A DNA stretch of 51,276 nt from Thiorhodococcus minor (GTDB lineage: Bacteria > Pseudomonadota > Gammaproteobacteria > Chromatiales > Chromatiaceae). Of this stretch, positions 37,599 to 46,031 are shown piece after piece. The translations under genes were made by a program, and so were the position numbers. Numbering within the stretch: the first letter of the stretch is position 1; each line of letters starts with the position of its first letter. The notes beneath the pieces are model-generated. The model had not been told where the DNA came from and did not search any database. It saw nothing but the letters and a program-made list of their open reading frames with translations. The stretch spans positions 1 to 51,276 of the forward strand of contig NZ_JAAIJQ010000041.1 in NCBI RefSeq assembly GCF_010820565.1, written 5' to 3'.

Positions 37599-38939
37599 AT
37601 GTCAACGGCGGATCCCAGCTCCACCCAGATTATGCCAGCGGCCGATGAGGCCGCCCGAAAGATCCGTCTCGAGCGCATCGAGCTGGAGATCCTCTCGGGA
37701 CCGGACGCCGGTCGCGAGGTCAAGCTGACGCTGCCGAGCGTGAAGATCGGAACCGCCCCAGACAACGACGTCATGCTCACGGACCGCACGGTCTCGCGGC
37801 ACCATGCCGAGATCCGCATGACCCAGGAGGGCCTGCTGCTCAGCGATCTGGGCTCCACCAACGGGACCTTTCTCAACGGACTCAGGGTCAAGGAGGCCTA
37901 TCTGGGAACAGACAGCGTGCTTACCCTGGGATCCACAGAGATCCGCATCGGCGCCGGCACGGAGGAGCGGCCCTACGAGGTCGCCCAAGAGAGCCGCCTC
38001 GGCGGACTGGTCGGTGGCACAGAGCCCATGCGTGAGCTCTACGGCCTTATCAAGGTGGTGGCGCCGACGCCGACCACGGTGCTCATCACCGGCGAGTCCG
38101 GCTCGGGCAAGGAGGTCGTCGCGACCGCGCTGCATGAGCTGTCGGGCCGGCGCGGGCCATTGGTCGTCTTCGATGCCTCTGTCACCGATCCCGAGATGGT
38201 GCGCAACGACCTCTTCGGACACATCAAAGGGGCCTTCACCGGGGCGACCGGCTCGCGGGAAGGCGCCTTTCGCCGCGCGGACGGCGGAACCCTCTTCATC
38301 GACGAGATCGGCGAGCTGCCGTTGGATTTGCAGCCAAGGCTGCTGCGGGCGCTCGAGAGCCGCGAGGTGGTGCCGGTCGGATCGGATCAGTCCGTCAAGG
38401 TCGATGTGCGTGTCATCGCCGCGACCCACCGAAACCTCGAGGCCATGGTGCAAGCCGGGGAGTTTCGCGCCGATCTCTACTACCGCCTCTCGGTCATCTG
38501 CCTGCAGGTGCCGCCGCTGCGTGAGATCAAGCCCGACATCCCGCTGCTCGTGCAGAGCTTCGCCGACAAGATGGGTATGCCCTGTCGGCTGACGGCAGAC
38601 GCCGAGCGCGCCCTGCTGGGCTATCACTGGCCCGGCAACGTCCGTGAGCTGCGCAACGTCCTGGAGCGGGCGGCCGTGCTCTGTCGCAGCCAGGAGATCC
38701 GACCCGAGCACCTGCGCCTGAGGGATCTCGGCGGGGCCTCCCAGCCCAGCCCCATGGGCGATACCTCCGGCGGCTCATCCGCCGCCGTGGCCCAGTCCCC
38801 CGCCGAGCTCAAGGCGATGGAGCGCCAGATGATCAGTGACGCCATGGCACGCAACGGCAACAACAAGACCGCCGTCGCCCGCGAGCTTGGGATTCCGCTC
38901 TCGACGCTCAAGCGGCGGATCGCCGAGTACGGGCTGTGA
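37599..38939 (+). CDS. FHA-domain sigma54-dependent transcriptional activator
   Basis: The 446-residue protein joins three modules. An FHA domain (about residues 45-110: VKIGTAPDNDVMLTD, VSRHHAEI, LSDLGSTNGTFLNG) should bind phosphothreonine. The sigma54-interacting AAA+ domain (about 135-365) has Walker A GESGSGKE, the GAFTGA loop, Walker B GGTLFIDEIGE and the WPGNVRELRN sensor. A Fis-type HTH closes the protein (NKTAVARELGIPLSTLKRRI). It thus could activate RpoN promoters in response to Ser/Thr kinase signalling, and it lies next to the T6SS cluster. A kinase gene is not in the window. Confidence 0.93.
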   Translation: MSTADPSSTQIMPAADEAARKIRLERIELEILSGPDAGREVKLTLPSVKIGTAPDNDVMLTDRTVSRHHAEIRMTQEGLLLSDLGSTNGTFLNGLRVKEAYLGTDSVLTLGSTEIRIGAGTEERPYEVAQESRLGGLVGGTEPMRELYGLIKVVAPTPTTVLITGESGSGKEVVATALHELSGRRGPLVVFDASVTDPEMVRNDLFGHIKGAFTGATGSREGAFRRADGGTLFIDEIGELPLDLQPRLLRALESREVVPVGSDQSVKVDVRVIAATHRNLEAMVQAGEFRADLYYRLSVICLQVPPLREIKPDIPLLVQSFADKMGMPCRLTADAERALLGYHWPGNVRELRNVLERAAVLCRSQEIRPEHLRLRDLGGASQPSPMGDTSGGSSAAVAQSPAELKAMERQMISDAMARNGNNKTAVARELGIPLSTLKRRIAEYGL

Positions 38940-39051
38940 CAGCTTCCAGCTCCCAGCTCCCAGCCGTTGCTTCGTCGAGCCTTGAGCCCTTGACGGACTC
39001 ATCCATCGGGTGAAGCCTGGGGCGCCAAAGATCCGTTAACTGACTGATTCC

Positions 39052-39077
39052 AAGAAGCTGGAGGCTGGCAGCTTCTT
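39052..39077. terminator. Stem-loop between convergent regulator and clpV
   Basis: AAGAAGCTG and CAGCTTCTT form a perfect 9-bp stem around GAGGCTGG. The A-rich and T-rich ends lie between two convergent genes, so it could end transcription from both sides, although the T-runs are short. Nearby CAGCTTCCAGC-type tracts (38941-38965) recur at 12119-12140. Confidence 0.45.
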
Positions 39078-39083
39078 CACGAA

Positions 39084-41849
39084 TCACTCGAACCCATATT
39101 GGAAGTTGCCATTCGCAACGCCGATGTGCACCTGCTCGATCGGCTTGCCTTCCATCATTCGGGTCAGGAATTCCTCGCTGATCTTGGGTAGGACGGTGTT
39201 GGTCAGGATGGCGTCGATCATGCGGCCGCCGCTCTCCAGCTCGGTGCAGCGCGAGGCGATGAGCTTGACGACGGCGTCGTCATAGCTGAGCGGCACCCGA
39301 TGGTTCTCTTGCACGCGCCGGGCGATGCGGCCGAGCTGCAGCCGCGCGATGGCGCCGATCATCTCCTCGTTGAGCGGGTAGTAGGGGATGGTGACCAGGC
39401 GTCCGAGCAGGGCGGGCGGGAAGACTTTGAGCAGGGGCTCGCGCAGGGCCTTGGCGATGTCCTCTGGCTCGGGGATCAGCTCGGGATCGCTGCAGAGGCG
39501 CACGATGAGGTCGGTGCCGACATTGGTGGTGAGCAGGATGAGGCAGTGCTTGAAGTCGATGACGCGCCCCTCGCCGTCCTCCATCCAGCCCTTGTCGAAG
39601 ACCTGGAAGAAGATCTCGTGGACGTCTGGGTGGGCCTTCTCGACCTCGTCGAGCAGAACGACCGAGTAGGGCCGGCGCCGCACGGCCTCGGTGAGAATGC
39701 CGCCCTCGCCATAGCCGACATAGCCGGGCGGGGCGCCCTTGAGGGTGGAGACGGTGTGCGCCTCTTGGTACTCGCTCATGTTGATGGTGATGACGTTCTG
39801 CTCGCCGCCGTAGAGGGTTTCGGCCAGGGCGAGGGCGGTCTCGGTCTTGCCGACGCCCGAGCTGCCGGCGAGCAGGAAGACGCCGATGGGCTTGTTGGGG
39901 TTGTCGAGCTTGGCGCGGGAGGTCTGGATGCGCCGGGCGATCATGTCCAGCGCATGGCGCTGGCCGATGATGCGCTGCTCCAGGGTGTCCGCCAGCTTGA
40001 GGATGGACTCCAGCTCGTTCCTGACCATGCGGCCGACCGGGATGCCGGTCCAGCTCTCGACCACGGCGGCGACCGCCTGGTGGTCGACGGTCGGGAGGAT
40101 GAGCGGATGCTCGCCCTGCAGGCCGTGGAGCTGGGCCTGTAGATCCTTGAGCTGGGTCAGCAGGGCGTCGCGATCGGCCTCGGGCATCGGTTCGGGCAGC
40201 GTGGTGGACTCGGCCTGGTCGGCGGTCTGGACCTGGGTCGTCTCGGCCGCGGCGTCGGCGGCCTCCTCCAGCTCGGTCGCCGTCCCCTCGACCTTGCCGG
40301 TCTTGCCCCGCAGTTGGCCGCGGATCTGGAGGATCTGCTCGACCAGCGCCTTCTCCTGCTCCCAGCGGGCTTCGACCTCGGTGAGACGGGCCTGCTCGGT
40401 CGCCAGCTTCTCGGCCGCGGCGGCTTCGCGCTCGGCCGTGTCGATGCCGACGACCGTCTCGCGCCGGATGATCGCCAGCTCGTTCTCCAGCGCGCCGATG
40501 CGCTTGCGGCAATCGTCGACCTCGGGCGGGACGGCGTGCTGGCTGATGGCGACCCGCGCGGAGGCCGTGTCCAGCAGGCTCACGGACTTGTCCGGGAGCT
40601 GGCGCGCCGGGATGTAGCGGTGCGACAGCCGTACCGATGCCTCCAGCGCCTCGTCCAGGATCTGCACCCGATGGTGCTGCTCCATGGTCGAGGCGACCCC
40701 GCGCATCATGAGGATGGCCTTCTCCTCGCTCGGCTCGCCGATCTGCACCACCTGGAAGCGCCGGGTCAGCGCCGGGTCCTTCTCGATGTGCTTTTTGTAC
40801 TCGGCCCAGGTGGTCGCCGCGACCGTGCGCAGGGTGCCGCGCGCGAGCGCGGGCTTGAGCAGGTTGGCGGCATCGCCGGTGCCGGCCGCGCCGCCCGCGC
40901 CGACCAGGGTATGGGCCTCGTCGATGAAGAGGATGATCGGCTTCTGGGACGCCTGAACCTCCTCGATCACCGAGCGCAGACGCTGCTCGAACTCGCCCTT
41001 CATGCTGGCGCCGGCCTGGAGCAGGCCGACGTCGAGGGTGCGCAGGGTCACGTCCTTGAGCGGCGGCGGGACGTCTCCGGCGACGATCTTGAGCGCGAAG
41101 CCCTCGACCACGGCGGTCTTACCCACGCCGGCCTCGCCGGTCAGGATGGGGTTGTTCTGACGACGGCGCATGAGGATGTCGACGATCTGGCGGATCTCGG
41201 CGTCGCGCCCCACGATGGGGTCGAGCTTGCCCTTAAGTGCCTGCTCGGTGAGGTCGACGGTGAAACGCTTGAGCGCCTCCTGCTTGCCCATGGCGGCCGG
41301 TGCGATGGCGTCGCTTGCCTCGCCGGGTGCGGCGCCTCCGAATTGGGATCCGTCCTGGGATCCCATGGACTCCTCCGGCGAGCCGCCGAGGATCTCGCCG
41401 AAGCGTTCGCACAGGGTATCCAGCTTGATCTTGTCGAATTCCTTGGAGATGGCGGGCAGGGCGTTCTTGAGTCCGGGTGTCTTGAGGATGCCGACGACCA
41501 GGTGCCCGGTGCGCACCTGGGACTCCTTGAACATGAGGCTGCCGTAGACCCAGCCGCGCTCGACCGCCTCTTCTACATGTGCGGAGAGGTCCGAGATGGA
41601 GGTCGCGCCGGCCGGCAGCCGGTCCAGTGACTCGGTGACGTCCTTCACCAGCCGGGCCGGGTCGATCCCGAACGCCTTGATGATCCGATGCAGGTCCGAG
41701 TCCTGCAGTTGCAGGATCTGGTGAATCCAATGCACCAGCTCGACATAGGGATTCCCACGCAGCTTGCAGAAGACCGTGGCGCTCTCGATAGCCTTGTAGC
41801 CGATCCGGTTGAGCTTGCCGAACAGGGCGACGCGACTGATGTCGGGCAT
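39084..41849 (-). CDS. clpV: Type VI secretion ATPase TssH (ClpV)
   Basis: The 921-residue protein is a Hsp100/Clp ATPase that disassembles contracted TssBC sheaths. It has the N-terminal Clp-N domain, whose first helix in ClpV binds TssC, Walker A GEAGVGKT (about residue 236) with FIDEAHTL, a coiled-coil middle domain, and a second Walker A GSSGVGKTE (about 660) with VVLLDEVEKAHPDV. The GEFEQRLR and GAPPGYVGYGEGG pore loops are present. The middle region contains an Ala/Glu/Thr-rich insertion (GTATELEEAADAAAETTQ) before LTQLKDLQAQL. AGAGGA seven bases before the ATG is its ribosome binding site. It is cut off from tssG by the yefM-yoeB locus, so it needs its own promoter or read-through. Confidence 0.97.
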   Translation of the reverse strand: MPDISRVALFGKLNRIGYKAIESATVFCKLRGNPYVELVHWIHQILQLQDSDLHRIIKAFGIDPARLVKDVTESLDRLPAGATSISDLSAHVEEAVERGWVYGSLMFKESQVRTGHLVVGILKTPGLKNALPAISKEFDKIKLDTLCERFGEILGGSPEESMGSQDGSQFGGAAPGEASDAIAPAAMGKQEALKRFTVDLTEQALKGKLDPIVGRDAEIRQIVDILMRRRQNNPILTGEAGVGKTAVVEGFALKIVAGDVPPPLKDVTLRTLDVGLLQAGASMKGEFEQRLRSVIEEVQASQKPIILFIDEAHTLVGAGGAAGTGDAANLLKPALARGTLRTVAATTWAEYKKHIEKDPALTRRFQVVQIGEPSEEKAILMMRGVASTMEQHHRVQILDEALEASVRLSHRYIPARQLPDKSVSLLDTASARVAISQHAVPPEVDDCRKRIGALENELAIIRRETVVGIDTAEREAAAAEKLATEQARLTEVEARWEQEKALVEQILQIRGQLRGKTGKVEGTATELEEAADAAAETTQVQTADQAESTTLPEPMPEADRDALLTQLKDLQAQLHGLQGEHPLILPTVDHQAVAAVVESWTGIPVGRMVRNELESILKLADTLEQRIIGQRHALDMIARRIQTSRAKLDNPNKPIGVFLLAGSSGVGKTETALALAETLYGGEQNVITINMSEYQEAHTVSTLKGAPPGYVGYGEGGILTEAVRRRPYSVVLLDEVEKAHPDVHEIFFQVFDKGWMEDGEGRVIDFKHCLILLTTNVGTDLIVRLCSDPELIPEPEDIAKALREPLLKVFPPALLGRLVTIPYYPLNEEMIGAIARLQLGRIARRVQENHRVPLSYDDAVVKLIASRCTELESGGRMIDAILTNTVLPKISEEFLTRMMEGKPIEQVHIGVANGNFQYGFE

Positions 41850-41959
41850 GGTGGTTTCCTCTCAGTTGTTCTCGGACTGCGCCCGCTCACAGGCGTTTGG
41901 CCTATGCGCGCTGGTCTTGTCGCTCCAGAGGGAGCCGCTTACGCTCCTCGGTTTCTGTT

Positions 41960-41979
41960 GCGTACGAAAATACGTACGC
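41960..41979. promoter_or_regulatory. Palindromic operator candidate upstream of yefM
   Basis: GCGTACG-N6-CGTACGC is a perfect 7-bp inverted repeat about 40 bases before the yefM ATG. E. coli YefM recognises palindromes with TGTACA cores; the paired CGTACG here suggests a similar autoregulatory site. It also lies about 110 bases upstream of clpV on the other strand, so binding might affect clpV. Confidence 0.5.
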
Positions 41980-42020
41980 CTACGCTCTGGGGTATCACGG
42001 ACTGCTTCGGGGTCGACGAC

Positions 42021-42275
42021 ATGGATTCCATCAGCTACTCGGGATTCAGGGCCAATCTGGCCGACACCCTCGACAAGGTCAACGACGATCACAAGCCGGT
42101 CTTGATCACGCGCCAGAACGGCAAGCCCGCGGTCGTCATGAGCCTGGAGGATTTCCAGTCCTATGAAGAGACCGCGTACCTGATGAGCGGCCCCAAGAAC
42201 GCCGAGCGCCTGAGCCGCGCCATTGCCGAGGTCGAGGCAGGCCATCTGACTCAGCACGATCTCATCGACCCATGA
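42021..42275 (+). CDS. yefM: Phd/YefM-type antitoxin
   Basis: The 84-residue product starts [20 protein letters not shown] and has [29 protein letters not shown], the standard YefM DNA-binding domain, with a C-terminal toxin-binding tail ([15 protein letters not shown]). It should bind and neutralise YoeB and repress its own operon. The ATG at 42021 gives the family's usual length. It overlaps the toxin gene by four bases (ATGA). Confidence 0.93.
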   Translation: MDSISYSGFRANLADTLDKVNDDHKPVLITRQNGKPAVVMSLEDFQSYEETAYLMSGPKNAERLSRAIAEVEAGHLTQHDLIDP

Positions 42276-42526
42276 TCCTTTCCTGGGCGGAAGCCGCCTG
42301 GGAGGATTACCTCTATTGGCAGCAGACGGATCGCAAAACGCTCAAGCGCGTCAACACACTGATCAAAGACATCCAACGCCAGCCGTTCTCCGGACTTGGT
42401 GACCCCGAGCCGCTGAGGCACAACTGATCCGGCTATTGGTCGCGGCGGATCGACCGCGAGCACCGGCTGGTTTACAAGGTGACTGAATCGGCGCTGATCA
42501 TCGTCCAGTGTCGTTATCACTATTGA
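42272..42526 (+). pseudogene. yoeB: YoeB-type toxin gene with in-frame UGA at codon 52
   Basis: The frame encodes an 84-codon Yoe[21 protein letters not shown], then [14 protein letters not shown], a TGA at 42425-42427, then SGYWSRRIDREHRLVYKV and CRYHY at the end. In related toxins this position holds Leu (HNLSGYWSRRI). All residues known to matter for YoeB mRNA cleavage are still encoded: Glu46, Arg65, His83 and Tyr84. One base change (for example TTA to TGA) explains the stop. The truncated 51-residue peptide would lack Arg65, His83 and Tyr84 and should be inactive. A sequencing error, read-through or recent inactivation are all possible. Confidence 0.9.
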
Positions 42527-42570
42527 TCGCTTCCGCTGGCTTTCGCGGTGCTCCGGGCCTCGCTTGGTCG

Positions 42571-42627
42571 GTGGGAGCGGCGCCTCGCCGCGATCCGGTG
42601 CCAGTCGCGCCGGGGCGGCGCTCCCAC
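42571..42627. repeat. REP-like palindrome between yoeB and tssG
   Basis: GTGGGAGCGGCGCCTCGCCG at the left and CCGGGGCGGCGCTCCCAC at the right form a long inverted pair with inner symmetry. GTGGGAGCGG-type palindromes are widespread REP units in gammaproteobacteria. It lies between the convergent ends of yoeB and tssG, where it may end both transcripts. Confidence 0.75.
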
Positions 42628-42641
42628 GTTGGCACGCGCCT

Positions 42642-43682
42642 TCATGCCGTTGCGGTCAGGAACCGCAGCGGCTGCAGCTTCAAATCATCCGGATCCTGCT
42701 CCGGCGTCCCGCTGGTCGCCCAGGTCGTCCAGCCGAGCTGGCTCTGGCCGCCGAGCTGCATCGGCGGTGTGTCCTCGCGGCGCAGGACCAGGTTCAGCTC
42801 CCAATCCAGCTCGTCTCCGAGGTAGTTCCGCACGATGGCGACCAGCCGCGCGAGGCTGGCGCCTCCGGGCAGCATGCGGCGGTAGTCGTCGAGACCCAAG
42901 GGGCCGAGCTGGATGCGGAACCTGTACTGACGGTCCCAGACGCGTGCGCCGACGATGGTGGTCAGGCCCAGGCTGCCGGTCTCAGGCGAGCCGCCGAGCT
43001 GCCATTGGGAGCCGCGCGGCAGCTGGAGCCAGTGTCCGACGAATTCCTCGATGCGTGCCGGGAGTCCGAAGAAGTCCGCGATCATGGCGGTCAAGCCCTC
43101 GGGGTGGCGGCTCTGCGCGACCAGGCGCCCGGCGTAGTGCAGCTTGGCGAGGTCCGGCATGGCGTCGCGTGCGCGGAATGACGGCATGCCCTGTCCGAAG
43201 AGCGCGGCCAGATAGACGGAGAAACGATCGCTCTCGGGGCGGTCGAAGCTGACGGTCGGGCGTCCGTTGGCCCAGGCGCGATAGAAGAGCGCCAGCATGC
43301 GATGGTGGAAGATGTCGGCGAAGCGCGCGAAGGTCGGATCGCCGGCCGTGCGCTCGCGCTCGCGGGCATACTCGCTCAGGTGTAGCGGCAGCGGACCATT
43401 GGGGCCAAAAAGGCCCAGGAAGTAGACGGCCAGACGCGGCGGCTGTCCGGGCTTCTCCCAGCGGAAGTCCGACAAGGTCGCGGGCGCGAAGCTGAGCGAG
43501 GGGTCTTGTGCGAGACGCACCGGCTCCTCGGCCGGTCGGGATGTCTGGCCGATGCGCGGATGGTCGCGATGGGCGCACTCGAGCTGACGCAGCGCTTGGA
43601 AGAAGCCGAACCCATAGGGCGACTCCCGCAAGGCTTGCAGCACGGCTAGCTGGTCTGACGTCGACCGATTCTCGCTGGCCAC
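42642..43682 (-). CDS. tssG: Type VI secretion baseplate protein TssG
   Basis: The 346-residue product is a TssG/ImpH/VasB protein. It has the N-terminal YGFGFFQALRQLECAH, the central VYFLGLFGPNGPLPLHLSEYA and FHHRMLALFYRAWANGRP, which are the most conserved segments of the family. TssG joins TssF and TssE in the baseplate wedge. The GTG start at 43682 lies 37 bases inside the tssF 3' end. A REP-like palindrome follows the stop. Confidence 0.95.
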   Translation of the reverse strand: MASENRSTSDQLAVLQALRESPYGFGFFQALRQLECAHRDHPRIGQTSRPAEEPVRLAQDPSLSFAPATLSDFRWEKPGQPPRLAVYFLGLFGPNGPLPLHLSEYARERERTAGDPTFARFADIFHHRMLALFYRAWANGRPTVSFDRPESDRFSVYLAALFGQGMPSFRARDAMPDLAKLHYAGRLVAQSRHPEGLTAMIADFFGLPARIEEFVGHWLQLPRGSQWQLGGSPETGSLGLTTIVGARVWDRQYRFRIQLGPLGLDDYRRMLPGGASLARLVAIVRNYLGDELDWELNLVLRREDTPPMQLGGQSQLGWTTWATSGTPEQDPDDLKLQPLRFLTATA

Positions 43683-45517
43683 CGCATGACCTCGCCGTCG
43701 TCCGGGGTGTTGATGACAGTCTCCGTGAAGGAATTGATGGAGACGTATTTCGCGAAGAACTGCTCCAGCACCGCGCCCAAGAGGAAGACGCCACTGCCCT
43801 CGAAGGCGCTGGGCTCGAGGGTCAGTCTCACTTGCAGACCCCTTGCATAGGTCACGCGTCCAGGATCCGGCAGTCTTCGCGTGATGGGGGTGGTTTGAAC
43901 CGCCTGCACACCCTCGACCTGGCGGCGGGTGGCGGCGTCGCTCAGCTCACCATAGAGCGCCAGCAGCTCGCGCAGCGCGGTCGCGCCCCGCTCCCCGTCC
44001 TCGTTGCTGAGCGAGAGATAGTTGAGCGAGAGGTGGCTGATGAGGCGCCAGGCGCTGTCGCCCTTGGGGAAGGAGGGGCGCGGTTTGGTCGGCCCGGCGA
44101 CGCAGCGGATGGACTGCACGGGGGCGCTGATCTCCAGGGAAAAATCCGTGTTGCCCTTGCCGAGGGGCAGCTGCAAGGGCAGGTCGCGGTTGGTGCAGAG
44201 GGTGCCGATCGCGAGCTGCCGCAGGCTGTGCCGATAGGGGGCCTGGTCTGGGTCGACCAGGCCGATGAAGACCTCGCTGCCAATGTAGCTGGAGCGCGGT
44301 CCGCGCAGTTGCTGCTGGGCCGAAGGGACGCGCGGCTCGCGGTGGAGCGTGTAATAGGCGCGGTGGGCGCGCCCGCCAACGACGTCCTGCGAGGTGTAGA
44401 AGGGCAGGAAGGGCTGCTCCGGATCGGTATGGGCGCCGATGCCGACGACCTCCTTGATGCTGAAGACCTCATAGTCCATCGGCCGGGTTCGGTCCGCCAC
44501 CACATGGTGCTCATGGCTGCGGTTGCTCAGGTGGATGCGGTCGGCCCGTTTGGGGAAGAGATTGATGGCCGGGGTGCAGTGGAGGGCGAAATAGGAGGCG
44601 TCGAAGGCGTCTTCGTCCAACAGGCCACTCTGATCGAGCAGCACGACGATGTCGAGCTGGGACTCGGCACAGCGTTTGACGGATTGCCGTAGCCCGGTGA
44701 AGTCGACGAAGAGATAGCGGTCCGGGAAGGCGAAATACTCTTGTAGCAGTCGATAGCCCTGGAAGGATTGCGGGCCATAGGGCAGCAAGGCCTCATGGTC
44801 GTCGAAGCCAACGCGCTTGATGCTGCTCGGGTCGAGGCGTGTCTGCCATTCCGGCTCGTTCTTGCCCGGCCGCAGGATGACGGCCAAGGCATGGCCGAGC
44901 AGCTGCTCGTAGAGGCGCATGCGCAGCCCGTCGCCGCCGCGCAGAAAGAGGCGCAGGCGATCCAGCGGCAGCGCGTCGAAGGTGACCCCGGTGGCGCGCA
45001 GGCGAAAGCGAATGCCGGCCTTGACGCCCTTGATGCCCTGCCCGCCAGCGGCGACCGCGGCCGGCGTGCTGAGTGGCTTGGCCTCGATCAGCTCGATCGG
45101 CCAGAGGGTGACGTCGCTTGCGGTGCGGTACTCGCAGGCGGTGCGCTCGCCCTTGCCGAGGATGCTGCGCAGACTGGTCCCGCGCGGGATCTCGAAGCCC
45201 TTGGCAAGATCCCCCTTGCCCAGGTCGGGCTGGAGCTGGACCACCGCCATCGAGGGCACTGGCGCCAGATAGTGCGGATAGACCATCTCCAGCAGGTGCT
45301 GGGTGAAGCTGGGGAACTCGGCGTCGAGCTTGAGCTGAACGCGCGCCGCGAGGAAGGCGAATCCCTCCAGCAGACGCTCGACATAGGGGTCGGCGCAGTC
45401 GAAGCCGTCCATGCCGAGACGGCCGGCGATTTTGGGAAAGTCACGCGCGAACTCCGCCCCCATCTCGCGGATGAACTGCAGCTCGCGGTTGTAGTAGCGC
45501 AGGAAGTCTGGATCCAT
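43646..45517 (-). CDS. tssF: Type VI secretion baseplate protein TssF
   Basis: The 623-residue product is a TssF/ImpG/VasA protein. The N-terminus MDPDFLRYYNRELQFIREMG and the following FAREFPKIAGRLG-like and DPYVERLLEGFAFLAARVQLKLD stretches are strongly typical, as are HLLEMVYPHYLAPVPSMAVVQ and LPFYTSQDV. It begins one base after the tssE stop (TGAGATG). Confidence 0.96.
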   Translation of the reverse strand: MDPDFLRYYNRELQFIREMGAEFARDFPKIAGRLGMDGFDCADPYVERLLEGFAFLAARVQLKLDAEFPSFTQHLLEMVYPHYLAPVPSMAVVQLQPDLGKGDLAKGFEIPRGTSLRSILGKGERTACEYRTASDVTLWPIELIEAKPLSTPAAVAAGGQGIKGVKAGIRFRLRATGVTFDALPLDRLRLFLRGGDGLRMRLYEQLLGHALAVILRPGKNEPEWQTRLDPSSIKRVGFDDHEALLPYGPQSFQGYRLLQEYFAFPDRYLFVDFTGLRQSVKRCAESQLDIVVLLDQSGLLDEDAFDASYFALHCTPAINLFPKRADRIHLSNRSHEHHVVADRTRPMDYEVFSIKEVVGIGAHTDPEQPFLPFYTSQDVVGGRAHRAYYTLHREPRVPSAQQQLRGPRSSYIGSEVFIGLVDPDQAPYRHSLRQLAIGTLCTNRDLPLQLPLGKGNTDFSLEISAPVQSIRCVAGPTKPRPSFPKGDSAWRLISHLSLNYLSLSNEDGERGATALRELLALYGELSDAATRRQVEGVQAVQTTPITRRLPDPGRVTYARGLQVRLTLEPSAFEGSGVFLLGAVLEQFFAKYVSINSFTETVINTPDDGEVMRWPARIGRRQTS

Positions 45518-45518
45518 C

Positions 45519-46031
45519 TCAGCGGCCAGGTCCTGCCTGCTCGGTCACCTGGACGTCGCCGAGATCCAGGTCCAGCTCCGTCTTGAGATAGATGCGCAGA
45601 GGAACGGGCTGCGCCCAGAGCTCGCCTTCGATGTCGAAGGTGAGTGCATTGTGCGTCATGTGCTCGGGGTCGACCCTGGCGCGCACCCGGACCGTCTGAC
45701 GCAGGATGCGCGGCTCGAAATCCCAGATGGCCTGCCGCACGGCGCGCTCGATCACCGTGATGTCGACGCCGGACGCGGTCAGGCCGGTCATGTCCGGGAT
45801 GCCGTAGTTGACCACCGAGTGCTCCACATAGGGATAGTCCTCCAGGTCCTGCACGCTCTCCAGGCGGCCGGCGTTGAGCAGCCATGCCAGATCGCGCAGC
45901 ACGCTCTCGCGGAGCTGACGCATGGAGATGACGCGCTTCTCGCGCGACTCCTGCTGCTTGTTGGGCGCGTCGTCGGTGAGTCGGTCCAGGAGCGCGGGCT
46001 GCAGGCGCTCGGCTTGGGTGAGCTCAGCCAC
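45519..46031 (-). CDS. tssE: Type VI secretion baseplate protein TssE (gp25-like)
   Basis: The 170-residue product is a T4 gp25-like protein: LQPALLDRLTDDAP, then LRESVLRDLAWLLNAGRL, YPYVEHSVVNYGIPDMTG and FEPRILRQTVRVR. TssE initiates sheath polymerisation on the baseplate. The GTG start at 46031 overlaps the tagJ stop by eight bases and matches the family N-terminus; the frame runs open far upstream inside tagJ but is not TssE-like there. Confidence 0.94.
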   Translation of the reverse strand: MAELTQAERLQPALLDRLTDDAPNKQQESREKRVISMRQLRESVLRDLAWLLNAGRLESVQDLEDYPYVEHSVVNYGIPDMTGLTASGVDITVIERAVRQAIWDFEPRILRQTVRVRARVDPEHMTHNALTFDIEGELWAQPVPLRIYLKTELDLDLGDVQVTEQAGPGR

